This document shows positions 22,761 to 33,240 of a DNA stretch of 34,936 nucleotides, in pieces. The translations under genes and the position numbers were made by a program. Position 1 is the stretch's first letter. The number at the start of each line of letters is the position of its first letter. The DNA comes from Poronia punctata (taxonomy: Eukaryota; Ascomycota; Sordariomycetes; Xylariales; Xylariaceae), in contig MU401775.1 of assembly GCA_022579005.1 (NCBI GenBank), forward strand, positions 1 through 34,936. Direction: 5' to 3'. Under the pieces are notes generated by a model. That model did not search any database. It was not told where the DNA came from and was given only the letters and a program-made list of their open reading frames with translations.

Positions 22761-23443
22761 GTTCCGAGTGGCATTAGGTAATGTTTAGATTAAACGGCCC
22801 GAAGCCATCTGATCTTGTAATCTAATTGCCATCGATTCGCACTTTCTGCTATTGCACGTTGCGTGGGTGTAGAGAGAGTCACTGCAAGTACGTTGTATAA
22901 AAGAGGCGTCATCGAAAACGCCAAACCCCGTGACTTCGAGACCCCTTAAGATTACATCAATTACCAACCTAGGAGAGATCTCCGTACTTTGTAGGTACAT
23001 CCCGGTTGCGTCACCTTGCGGCTGGGGCTGAAGCCTTGAGTCATAAGGCTAGCTGTACATGTATTGATGTACATCTGGGTATAGGTACATACTTCTCGGG
23101 ATTCTTTGTACGTCAATAGAGGTATCTCTACTTCATATAAGCTAGTAAAATGACAGCGGAGGCAAGGGTCTACAGCCAGCCTAACCTACCTCGGTAGGTT
23201 ATTCTTAGAACGACCCCCGCCAACATCCCCTGGTGGCTGATATATCACCAAATGGCCACTTTCAGCTCTTTCTAGACTATTCTCCATCAAGGCGTTATTC
23301 ACCCGCCTTACAAATTTCGAAATCCGGCAGGCTTCCAATTAAAAACGTCATCTACTAGACTAGAGAGTGGCGTTGGTAGTCGCGATATCTTTTTCTCTTT
23401 CACACATATATATAGTAATAAAACCATCGACAATCCACCCACC
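22761..23443. promoter_or_regulatory. Divergent intergenic/promoter region between RAD4 and the Cuz1-like gene
   Basis: No gene is seen. The interval holds a 9-bp-arm palindrome at 23182-23201 (taacctacc, 2-nt spacer, ggtaggtta), a TGTACAT inverted repeat at 23054-23073, and more TAGGTA copies near 22992 and 23084. A catatatatagtaataaaacc-like A/T stretch lies about 40 bp upstream of the ATG at 23444 and could be the core promoter of that gene. Confidence 0.45.
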
Positions 23444-24373
23444 ATGGCATCATCATCATCATCATCAGCTCCCGACGACACGAGCTACGTCGAGATGGAA
23501 AAGAGAGACAACGACGCGACCCTCATCGGCCGACACTGCGAGCTCACGTACTGCAACCAGCTCGACTTCCTCCCCTTCTTCTGCCAAAGCTGCAAGAAGA
23601 CCTTCTGTCTCGACCACCGAACCGAAGATGCGCACAGATGCGCCAACAGAGGCGCCTGGGCCGCCCGTAGACGCGAGGCCCAGCTAAGCCGACCCTCGGC
23701 CGGCGACGGCCGTCGCATGCGCGACCTCGTATCGCAGAAACCCTGCGCCGCTACCGATTGCAAAACCACCATCGGCACATCGCTCGTGCCGGGCGTACAT
23801 TGCGCTGTGTGTAACCACGACTATTGCCTCAAACATCGGCTGCGCGAGGAGCACGATTGTCAGAGCAAGATCCCCGTCGGCGCGCGCCCGGCAGATGTGG
23901 CGGATAAGACGAGATCGGCATTCGCCAAGTTGCGCGCTTGGGGGACCGCCAAGAAGGAGCAGGCTAGTCGCGTGCTTCCCAAGGCGAAACCCACGACTGC
24001 TTCGGCTCGTGTCGTCGCCGTCAATAATCTCAAGAAGACGGCCAAGGGGGACGCGAAGCTCCCGCCTGAGAAGAGGGTGTACGTGTACGTCGAAGCCGAG
24101 GCCGAAACTACAAAGGCGAGGAATTACAAGGGCGAATTTTTCTACTCGAAAGACTGGGTGATAGGGAGAGTTCTCGATGCTGCGGCTAGAAGTCTGCAGG
24201 TGGAGAACGTCAATAATCAGTCTTCGGATGAGAGGGATAAGCTGCGCGTGTTTCATGTGGAAGGCGGAAGGGTCCTCGAATTCAACGAAAAGGTCGGTTC
24301 CGCCCTGGTTAGCGGAAACACGATAGTCCTGTTGCGAGGTGTTGGCCCACCCCCTGATTTAATAGAGATGTAG
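23444..24373 (+). CDS. CUZ1: AN1-type zinc-finger protein, Cuz1/ZFAND1-like
   Basis: Family role: yeast Cuz1 and human ZFAND1 link Cdc48/p97 and the proteasome, for example under arsenite stress. Single exon, 309 aa. Two AN1 fingers fit the family spacing exactly: C32, C37, C47, C50, C55, H58, H64, C66 and C101, C106, C120, C123, C128, H131, H137, C139. A basic Ala/Lys-rich linker (about 150-195) follows, then a C-terminal ubiquitin-like region (about 200-300) with RVYVYVEAEAE, FFYSKDWVIGRVLDAAARSL and ending near PPPDLIEM. The start ATG is in CACCATGG context and precedes a short Ser run coded by a tca repeat. The two-finger plus C-terminal UBL-like layout is what points to Cuz1 rather than to the stress-associated A20/AN1 proteins. 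Confidence 0.88.
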   Translation: MASSSSSSAPDDTSYVEMEKRDNDATLIGRHCELTYCNQLDFLPFFCQSCKKTFCLDHRTEDAHRCANRGAWAARRREAQLSRPSAGDGRRMRDLVSQKPCAATDCKTTIGTSLVPGVHCAVCNHDYCLKHRLREEHDCQSKIPVGARPADVADKTRSAFAKLRAWGTAKKEQASRVLPKAKPTTASARVVAVNNLKKTAKGDAKLPPEKRVYVYVEAEAETTKARNYKGEFFYSKDWVIGRVLDAAARSLQVENVNNQSSDERDKLRVFHVEGGRVLEFNEKVGSALVSGNTIVLLRGVGPPPDLIEM

Positions 24374-24716
24374 CCAGCCCTGTTCATGTCGTTTGGGGTT
24401 ATCCTTGTCACGGATATGGCTTGCATTTGCATCGGCGTTGATTTTAAGCATCGGACGGAAAGCGGAATGCATATTGTTTATTTAGCATTAGAGCGGCTAT
24501 GATAGACGACTCTCTGAATTTGAGTAGGGTATATGACATATGACACATTAGATGTACAGCCACTTCCCTCCAGATAGCTGTCGTCTGTTTGGACAGACAG
24601 ATAACGTACCGAGGAGAAGTGATAATGCAGATGACATCAAACCAGATGTCGTTCCTCCAAAGCTGAGCAGGCTCCAAGAATGCCGTGCATGGTACTCATG
24701 GCGTCGTTAATCCTAC
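24374..24716. other. Convergent 3' intergenic region
   Basis: The interval lies between the stops of the Cuz1-like (+) and MTP18-like (-) genes and should hold both 3' untranslated regions and poly(A) signals. No additional gene or repeat is seen. Confidence 0.6.
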
Positions 24717-25589
24717 TCACAGTTCTTTCTCCTTGTGTGTCTTGGTTTGGTGTTTTAAAGCTGCTTCGCGCCCGGTGGCCGGAGAATCGCCTACATAATC
24801 CCGGCCGCCGTAGGATGCGAAACCCTTATGGAACACCCATTCAACCGCGTTCTCGACCGGTTCATCGAAAAGTCTCGGTAAGAAAGGCACAACAGCCAGA
24901 CCAAGCCCGATAGGTCCCCAAACTCTAATCGTTTTATTCTTCACATCTTTCAAGGCCCGTCCGGAATACCGGACAACGCTATGAATGGTAAAGGCAGGTA
25001 GACCCATGCTCGCAAGACTCTGGAAAAGACCTCGCTGGACCATGACGGTACGGTAGTCATCCAGAGGCGACACGAACCCTGGCTTGGTATCGGCTGGAGC
25101 CGGGGGCAAAGTCAGGCCCGTCATTTTCTGTTGCTTTTCGGATAACTCGAGCTGGGGGTTCAGGGTCCGCTGATTGGTCCAGTACGCTTTATAACCCTCA
25201 TACGACACGTCGCCTAGGATGTAGGCCCAAGAAATGCCGTATGCGCTCCTGACCAGCCACGGATGTGCGACGGGGCGGAACGACTCGCCTATGTCGGAGG
25301 TGTAAGCGACATATCGGTGGGCAGAGAGCATGATGGTTCGAAGCCGGTTCGCATATGCGGCATATCGCACGTTCGACTCGGTTGAATCGGGGGCGCTAGT
25401 GGCACGCTCGTCGAAGAAACTCTCATCCTTATCCGACTCCTCGATAATCTTTTGCAGTTTCTTCGGGAGTTTTTGCCTTTCCGGAAGTTTATTCGGGTCG
25501 AAATTCGTCGCATCTTTTGTCGGATCGACGGGTGGAGCCCCAGAGGCTCTCTCCTCCGACTTCTTGTCGGGGCCTTTACTCCAGAACAT
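24717..25589 (-). CDS. MTP18/MTFP1-like mitochondrial fission process protein
   Basis: Single exon. The start is taken at 25589 (MFWSKGPDK, 290 aa) because the 52 further in-frame codons upstream look like leader sequence. Family role: an inner-membrane mitochondrial protein that affects fission in animals; the fungal role is less clear. Supporting sequence: the N-terminal charged region (1-70), the conserved block RYVAYTSDIGESFRP (92-106) and HPWLVRSAYGISWAYILGDV (109-128), then a second conserved part with QRGLFQSLASMGLPAFTIH (185-203), VVRYSGRAL, and a hydrophobic stretch IGLGLAVVPFLPRLFDEPVE (227-246). These are hallmarks of the family, including the D-E-P-V near the last membrane segment. 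It diverges from the hydrolase gene across 896 bp. Confidence 0.85.
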   Translation of the reverse strand: MFWSKGPDKKSEERASGAPPVDPTKDATNFDPNKLPERQKLPKKLQKIIEESDKDESFFDERATSAPDSTESNVRYAAYANRLRTIMLSAHRYVAYTSDIGESFRPVAHPWLVRSAYGISWAYILGDVSYEGYKAYWTNQRTLNPQLELSEKQQKMTGLTLPPAPADTKPGFVSPLDDYRTVMVQRGLFQSLASMGLPAFTIHSVVRYSGRALKDVKNKTIRVWGPIGLGLAVVPFLPRLFDEPVENAVEWVFHKGFASYGGRDYVGDSPATGREAALKHQTKTHKEKEL

Positions 25590-26485
25590 CTTTTTTAAAA
25601 TTTCGAAGTCTTGTAGGGGGAAAAGAAAAAAGAGAAGAAAAAAGTAAGAGCCTGCAGTGAGACTCGACGACGGTGTTTTATATATTTTTACAGAGAATAC
25701 AAGTGTTTGTACATTTGGCGCAGTTTCTAGACTATGTACATACACGTATTTTATCTATCAACTACGTAAATGTTCGGTCTTATCGTAAGGACGCGACAGG
25801 AAAGAGCTTCGCTTCGGGTGACGTCGATTTTTAATCAACCCCACATCCTTCCGGCTTGGCAACTTGAAATCCGATCGTTCCCGTCTCAGCTGGACCCGAT
25901 TTTTAGTTCATAATCTTACTATACGGTTTAAGAAAATCTCTAGACCTCATATGAGAATAACCAGTAACAGCTTATTATTTTAAAGGATTGTGTATATTTA
26001 AGTGTTACTCGTATGGAGCTAAACAGTGCTTCTAGACTTTCGACTCGGATGCTCCTGTAAATACCTACCTACTGCATAAAGGTGAATAGTAAATACAGGT
26101 CGCTAGGTTACCTGACTGTGCATGTCCTTGATCTAATTAGAGACGTTTCTTAACATTGTGTATATTACTCTCCGGATTTATCTTTTTGTCTTTTAATTTC
26201 AGAGGTGGTAGAAAGACCTACAAAATAGGGGAGGGAATCACGATACGCCTTGCATAGTGCATACGGGCAGGAACCAGGTATCTCCTTCCCCCGGGATTAT
26301 GGGGGCAAGGCAGCCAAAACAGCTTCCCCGCAAACATTTTAAAGGCACTTTCTCCCTTCTTATAGCCAACATTAAAAATACCTTTGAGGGGGGTGCCGTT
26401 TTTGTATATAATTTTTCCATATCTAAAACGTTGATACGTAAAAGACGATATCTGAAGAAAAAAAAGTGGCAAGGTGTAACAAATT
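25590..26485. promoter_or_regulatory. Divergent intergenic/promoter region between the MTP18-like and hydrolase genes
   Basis: The right half is moderately AT-rich. A TACCTACCTA motif lies near 26064. No gene or RNA is recognised. A purine-rich tract (25618-25648) just upstream of the MTP18-like ATG reads as a pyrimidine-rich leader on the minus strand. Confidence 0.5.
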
Positions 26486-28300
26486 ATGGCACCCGTTGTT
26501 GCCCGTCTCCATACCGAGAGCGAGCCATATCTCGTACCAGGTAAGGCATTTATTGAAGTCTGGTATCAAATTGGTGAAATCTAGTCTAGGCACCAACATA
26601 CCGGATGTCTGATTTAAATGATTAATTGGTTCCCCAGGCAAAATTCTCGTCCAAGAATTATGGTTCGAAGTGCCCCTAGACCACTCCAAGCCATCCGGAC
26701 GAATGATCAAGCTCTTCGCCAGAAGCGCGGTGAGATACGAACGACCCATAGTCGAGCCCAAGGAGCCCGAAGAACTACCCTACCTCCTATTCCTCCAAGG
26801 CGGTCCCGGGGGCGGGTGTCCCGCGCCGCAGGATAGTACCCTATCCACTCACATGCTACCCCGGGGGTACAAGCTACTATTTCTCGACCAGCGGGGTACC
26901 GGACTGAGCTGTACCGTCTCGGCCGATATCCTCCGTCAACATGTCGGTGGGCCGCAGGAACAGGCCGATTACCTCAAGCTCTTCAGAGCCGATACCCTGG
27001 TCAAGGACAGCGAGGCCGTCCGGCGGTGTCTGACGAAGGATTACCCGCCCGAAAAGCAGAAATGGTCTACGTTCGGCCAATCTTTCGGCGGCATGATGAC
27101 GTTGACGTATCTCTCTTTTGCGCCAGAGGGTTTGCGCGAATGTTTTATTACAGGGGGTCTTGCGGCGTTGGATAAGGGGCCGGATGAGATCTATCAGACG
27201 ACGTTCCAGAGGGTCGTGGAGCGAAACAGGGCTTATTACAATAAATTCCCCGACGATGTCGTGAGTGTCCGGTTAATTACCGAGACGATTCGGAAAGAGG
27301 GCGGTGAACGGGGGATACCGCTTCCAACGGGCGGGTTCCTGACGGCTCAGCGGTTTTTGACGATAGGTGTTGATCTCGGCATGGATGGCGGGCTGGACCG
27401 AATACATAATCTCGTTGTGAGGATGATGGGCGATCTCAACCAGTTTGCCATGTTCTCATACGCTACGCTCAGTATAATTTCCCATGATAAGGGATGGGAC
27501 GATGCTCCTATTTACTCTGTAAGCCATATTTGGGCTAAGCTGCATCCAATATGCGGTCGACTGCTAACCTGTACTCTTCTCGGCAGGTCCTACACGAGCC
27601 GGCATGGTGTTACGCTCCGGGAATAGCAAGTAAGGTATGTAAAACCCCTGAACATGTTTTACCCGCTTCCGTTTTATCTCCGGCGCAAAGGGTAACTGAC
27701 CATGGATATTAACTAATCTTACACCTACTACAGTGGTCAGCACATCGGGTGGGAAGTACCCTCCCAGAATTCCAATGGCTCCGAAACGACTGGGACGGAC
27801 CACCATCATCCTCTAGTGAAGCACCATCACCCTCCAGTGAGCAACCAGAACCAGAACAACCGCTCTCTCCCCCCAGAGAGATGATCCTAGGAAACGACTG
27901 GACCGGACTATTACCATCCCCCAGTAAACCTTCATACCCCCCTAGTACGCAATATAAACCACAACCGCCGCTCTTCTTCTCGGGCGAGATGATCTTCCCT
28001 TTCCTCTTCGACACCTGCGCCGAGCTCATGAAATTCAAAGAAACGGCCCAGATCCTCGCCGACTACGACGAATGGTCGCCCCTTTACGACATTGAGCAGC
28101 TGGGGAAGAATGAAGTGCCCGTGTACGCGGCAACTTATAACGACATGTATGTCGATGCCGGTATGGCGCGCGTCACCGCTTCCAAGGTCAAGGGTATCAA
28201 GGTCTTCGAGACGAATGTCTTGTATCATAGTGCCCTGCGAACTAAGCCTAATGATGTTTTCCGCGAATTACTCGCGTTGAGGGACGATACTATTGATTAA
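26486..28300 (+). CDS. Prolyl iminopeptidase-like alpha/beta hydrolase (S33-type)
   Basis: Exons 26486-26540, 26638-27518, 27587-27634 and 27734-28300 join to 516 aa. Family role: cytosolic serine aminopeptidases that release N-terminal proline. The oxyanion motif QGGPGG is at 72-77, the nucleophile elbow FGQSFGG has Ser167, the acid residue is likely in YNDMYVDAG (Asp465 or Asp469), and the catalytic His493 is in VLYHSALRTK. VPLDHSKP near the N-terminus and WSAHRVGSTLPEF at the start of exon 4 are also typical. An unusual feature is a diverged 36-residue tandem duplication at 345-380 and 381-416, Ser/Pro/Glu-rich, in the cap region. Introns 1 and 3 have GTAAGG and GTATGT donors. It converges on the helicase gene with 361 bp between stops. 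Confidence 0.88.
27782..27997 (+). repeat. In-frame 108-bp tandem duplication inside the hydrolase gene
   Basis: Copy 1 (27782-27889) and copy 2 (27890-27997) both begin with aaacgactgg after the first codon's purines and both end with gagatgatc followed by three to six bases. The offset at both ends is exactly 108 bp, or 36 codons. The middle parts are diverged and Ser/Pro-rich. Copy 2 retains the family-typical FFSGEMIFPF. Confidence 0.7.
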
Positions 28301-28661
28301 GTCAAGTGCTATTTTTGCTTTATAACAAGAAGATGAGTTCCGATATTGGTTATTTGATATGGAAAGTGATGGTCTGGAGATGAGAACGATGTCTATGAAT
28401 TATATTACCCCTTTTTCGCCGAGCATCGATCCCATTTCTTCGTTACCTCATGATGCTGAATAAATCCTCAAAAAGAGTCAAAATCTCAACCTTCATTTCC
28501 ATTTCTCATGCGTTATATTCTCATACTTTGGCTTTCCCCGTCAGTTACGTGAGAAGTGGGTAATAATAGCAATGCGACTTCCACCGAGTCGTCACAATAT
28601 TTTGACTTTAGTGCTGGGAGTGGATGGATGACTCCGATCTTAGCAAGCAGCAACCGCCGGT
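28301..28661. other. Convergent 3' intergenic region
   Basis: The interval lies between the stops of the hydrolase (+) and the helicase (-). It is unremarkable DNA with several A/T-rich words that could serve as poly(A) signals. No gene is seen. Confidence 0.6.
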
Positions 28662-31600
28662 TCACTCTTCATCCAAGTCTTGTTGCATCTCAGCTTCTAA
28701 GGGATAGATAGTCAGATGATCATCATCCACAATCGCACGCAGGTGTGTATGTATGTATTAACTTACGCCACAGTCTATTCGCAGAGTCCGTTATGACCTG
28801 GGCCTTGGCAAGAAGCTTTTCCTCGAATTTCTGCTCGTCTTTGGATTTATATCGTAGCTTTGTCGGTTGCGCCTACAGTACCTAACAATTTAGTATATGT
28901 CACATGATTGGTTAATATTTGGGTCTGGTCTGGCAAACTATTCTGACCTGCATCAAAACAGGAACCAATTCCTTGGGGTCGGCGTTTGCGATCAACGCGA
29001 CAGTCTTGAAACCGTTGTCGTAGAATACCCGGGCTGTGCGACTCTTGATGAAGGTGACTTTGGCTAGGGCGAGGAGATCTGCCTTTGCTCCGGCCTTGAG
29101 ACGATCGGAGAAATGGTCGAGGATGGCAGCCATTGCTCTGAAATCATGGATTAAAACACCAAAACTAAGTACCTAGTGAAAGGGGGGGTATAGGTCAACT
29201 TACCCCCATCCCATCTTTTCGCAAAACTTGATCATTCCTGCTGCGAACCCCTGACATGTCTGCTCCAAAGTCTGGACCGTTCCCCTTGGCATATCGTATT
29301 TGCGAGCTACGACGTGAACAGGTACTTCGTTGCAGAGGTCTCTTAACTGTAGAGCGAGATAGAATCGCCTGTAAACACGAGCTATCTCTTTCTCGGCCTT
29401 TGTCGATTCCTTAAGAGTGCCGCCTTGCGCCCTGTAGAATATATCAATAATAAGCTCGCACATGTGCAAGAGGGGAGCTGGGTTCACACACAATCTATTG
29501 ATTACTGAAGGCTTCAATCCAATCAACGTCATGACGCGGAGCCCACTCTCGTCCAACGCTTCCATCTCCGATCTGAAGATTTGCCAGTTGACGATGACGG
29601 AGAGTTCTTGAACAGGGGTGAAAGTGTAGAGGATGTGCATCTCGCCATCCATGACAAAGGCTCGTAATGCGCGCGTCATCTCGCGATGTACAAACGCGCC
29701 GTCTTCGGGTTCCAGAGCCGAGGCCACAACCGCCTTACCCAGTTGAGTTGCTGTGAAGGATTCGAATTCATCACGCTGGATGAAACCCATCTCGACAAGC
29801 TCTCGTAAGCTGTTATCGACATGTTCCGTGATCAGGTCCGTACTGCTGGTCACGCTCAAGAGAGTCTTTTTGATATACTCATCTATGGATTCGCGTGAGT
29901 TCACCAGCTTGATGGCGATGACTTCGAGTAATGCTCGTTGAATTCGATGTTTATCGGTAGTCAGGCCACTCGACACTTGCGGTAGGTCTGCATGCATCAA
30001 TGCGACTACATCTTCCAAGTCGTCTTTCCGACAGCAGAGGTATGTCTCGCCTATCTCGTCTTTTCCTTTTCTCCCAGCTCGGCCGCGCATCTGACGTAGC
30101 ACTTGAAGAATCTCGGATCAGCAACTACAACTTACATGGCAAACCCGTCCAAAAGCAGTAACTATGAGAGTTATTAGGTACTTACTAGAGGGACCAACCA
30201 AATCACGACCCATACGTGCTCCATGAAGAATGACTCTACGAGCAGGTAGGTTTATCCCTGCCGCAAGACTGCACGTTGCGACTATTACCCTCAGGACCCC
30301 TGAATCGTATGCAGTAGAAACCAGGTCACGCTCTTCCGTTGTCATGCCCGCATGATGAAAGGCGACCCCACACGGTATAGTCTCGGCCAAGATGTGGTCC
30401 AGGCCCGTCGACAAACTGCGTAGATCGCCTAGGAGGTCAGAACGTCTTTCGGCCGTGGCCAGATCGACCTCGCTAGACTGCGGCAATACCCTACTGATAA
30501 GGCGAGCATTCGATTCGCAACCTTGCCGACTGCTGCAGAATACGAGTACACCATAACCAGATCTTGCCGTCTCATTTGCCAACGCAACAACAGCGTTTAG
30601 TACGGTATCTTTGAATTCCTTGTGGTGGCTTGGCTGGATCTCTCTAACCGGTGGGCTCGTGGCTTCGAGACTACTTCCCGGGTTTTGTTTCAGTTGACTA
30701 GCAGTCCTGAGTAGGCTTGTTGTGCTCGACGCGGCATATACCTTGCCTTCGTAGACGAGATGTTCCTCCACAGGCACTGGCCGGTAGTGAGTCCTATACA
30801 TGTGAGCCTCGAGCCACTTGGACAATAGCTCGATATTCTGAAGGTCGTTAGTTATCCCGACAATGGACAGCGTAGACGGCCATTACGTACAGCCAGCGTA
30901 GCACTCATGCCAATAATCTGGACGCGATGCTCTAGACTCAGTAGTTTCGTGGCGATGAGTTCCATCAAATAACCACGGTGATCGTCGTCCACCATGTGCA
31001 GTTCGTCGAGTACGACAGCCCTGAGATTTGTAATGTTACAATCGTCTATGGCTGTATTGATGAGCATATTTGCCTATGAGTGTCAGAACCAGGTTTTCTT
31101 TCTAAGCAGCAAGGGGCACGCAAAAATAACTGGACGAACTTTCTCAAAAGTGCAGACCCCAATGTCAAAGTCTAGCCATGTCGCTCTGATCTTATTACCG
31201 CCGAAGAAACCGACGACTCTTATACTGTCTTCGTCGGCACGTTTTTGCCAGAGGTTCTTTTTGTCCTTGTCCTTGTCCTCATCTACCTCGATGGTCTGTC
31301 TTTTGATGTCTTGGACGATACTGCGTAGCCATCGGACCTTTTCCTGGACCAGAGCCACATAAGGGAGCACCAATAAAGCCTTGGCATTTCTGTCCTCCAA
31401 AACCCTCTTCAACATCAAAATATCAGCGACAAGGGATTTCCCGCCACCCGTTGGCGCAGAATATACCAGATTCCTCGCGCCATCCAGTAGACCGGGGCCC
31501 AGCAAACATTGCTTCTGCCAGGGGTATATTTCCTTGATGCCCAGGCCGTTTAGATTGGCCACCAACGCTTCAGGCAAAGCATATCTGAAAAATGACAGTG

Positions 31601-31904
31601 AAAGCGACCTGTCAACGGTTGAAGTAGGCGTCGCTGATAGTATTTTGCGCTGCGAGTACTCGGAAGGCACAGTATTTGCGCAGGGATCACAGGCAACAAT
31701 GTCGCTTGCCTTTAGCCTCGAGGATTCCTTATTCAAAACTGAGGCTCTCTGAAACTGAACCTGTTGGTCCAACTTGCTAGTCTCCGGATATGGCCTTTTC
31801 GATCCTGCCGCTGCACTTGCCTGATGACTTGCCTGATGACTTGCCTGCTGCAACTGAACAGATTGTACAGTAGTCTTGTGGAAGATACCCTGATGGCGCT
31901 CCAT
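28662..31904 (-). CDS. HELQ/POLQ-type superfamily 2 DNA helicase
   Basis: Exons on the minus strand: 31904-31140, 31073-30891, 30837-30186, 30101-29204, 29137-28948, 28872-28767 and 28696-28662, joining to 942 aa. Family role: 3'-5' nuclear helicase acting at stalled forks and in double-strand break repair. Motifs: YPWQKQCLL (127-135), Walker A SAPTGGGKS (149-157), DELH box in VLDELHMVDD (278-281), MSATL (311-315), FHHAGMTTEERDLV, ATCSLAAGINLP and QMRGRAGRKG (537-546). The C-terminal part has the helical ratchet and a helix-hairpin-helix-like piece (KSRTARVFYDNGFKTVALIA). There is no DNA polymerase domain; a stop follows ten residues into the last exon. The N-terminus is a poorly conserved 100 residues with a QASHQASHQAS run. 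Intron 1 has a weak GTTCGT donor. Whether it is orthologous to HELQ or to the helicase half of POLQ is not settled, so no symbol is given. Confidence 0.9.
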
Positions 31905-32152
31905 CACGTCTTAAACTGCGTCCCTGAGTCCGTGACTCCGCGACTCCACAACTCCTTTTGGCTATGCAACTATAGGCTTCTGTAGCCTGTAGCCGGTAAT
32001 ATCAAAATCCAACCAGAGACAGGATAACGGCCAGCGTTATAAAATATCTCAACAGTCTCTGGTGATTCGTATACCATGAGCTTCAAGCCAAAGCATGGAG
32101 CAGCAATAACAGTAAAGCTCAGGGTAGGTAAGTAGAAGATTAGGTAGGCTGT

Positions 32153-32193
<41 letters not shown>

Positions 32194-33240
32194 AGTTTTT
32201 AACGTCATGGGGGCTATTGTACATACGCATACTATGCAATTGCCCGACCTCCTTAAGGGTAAATGACGTAGTAAGCAACACTGCCTAACGCCTTAACCTA
32301 CTTACATATAGGTAGATTAAAGGGCTTTAGTATAAATACTAGCTTTATTGTTAGCGTAAGGGTTTATTAAGCCTAGGCATAACTTTTGTAAGAATATAGC
32401 CTGTTTACTTTTTTTTAGGACATAGCTATAAGTAAATTATGCTTATTGCTGCTTATTGCTTATAATTATTAGCAAAACCTTGGTAGGGAAAATCTGGCAG
32501 CAGGTATTAGCGACTTAGTTAGTAATATATAAAAGTGTTTAGTAGCGTAAGCGTATAAGCGTTGCGTTGGTCTTATTTTGCGCTGTTTTTAATCTTGTGC
32601 GTGCTTAATACCTATATTGCCGGCAATTTTAGGTCCTTTGTGCTGCGGTGTTTTAGTGCTAACTTTAGTATGCGCTGTCGTATTGCCGTTGTTAGGTATT
32701 AAACGCATTAAGCCTGCTATATATTTAACAACTAAGCATTTGCGGTCGGAACTAACTTACTATTAATAACTTTAAAAATAAAGCCTGTAATAGTCCCAAA
32801 ATAGGAAGGTTGTAGGTCCTTTTTAAGAAGAAAAATTGAAAAGGAGGGAAGGTTGTTAGGTAGGCTGTAGAACCGTGGAAGCAAGAGGTACCTCATATAC
32901 CTTGGTCCTTACGGTTGACGGGACCCACTAATAGGCAGTACCAAGTAAGTACCTACATACGCAACCATAATTGGTGAACACTCCCGCTCTTGAGTCTTAT
33001 CATTTATGCCTATAACACAGAGTGCATGTGCCGCGCTCCCTAAGTATGTATTACTTGGTGAACTCGTTTTCCATTCGGACAGGGTAAAGTATCATCCTAT
33101 AATAGGTAGGTGTAAACTGAGGGACTGAGTAGAAAACCTTCTGATGAGCACCCTGTCGTGCTTGTGCAGGTGGTATCTATGTGGATCCATTGACCCCTAG
33201 AGAATAAAATAACGAACCTATTAAGTACTATAGACAACTG
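31905..33240. other. Gene-free transition toward the right AT-rich block
   Basis: No gene is recognised. The left part holds the helicase promoter and a TGAT microsatellite. The word ttaggtaggctgta occurs twice (32140 and 32856). From about 32330 the sequence becomes more AT-rich and may be partly RIP-affected, with patches of normal composition at 32860-33200. Short frames in this interval lack family resemblance. Confidence 0.55.
32154..32193. repeat. TGAT tetranucleotide microsatellite, ten copies
   Basis: Ten perfect copies of TGAT in a row. It lies about 250 bp upstream of the helicase start codon. Confidence 0.9.

Noticed and set aside
25590..25745. 52-codon N-terminal extension of the MTP18-like protein
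   Set aside because: It is in frame, but its sequence derives from a pyrimidine-rich leader and has no family support; MFWSKG is the better start.
31970..32281. 103-codon minus-strand frame with repeated SINQ
   Set aside because: The repeat is a direct translation of the TGAT microsatellite; the rest has no family match.
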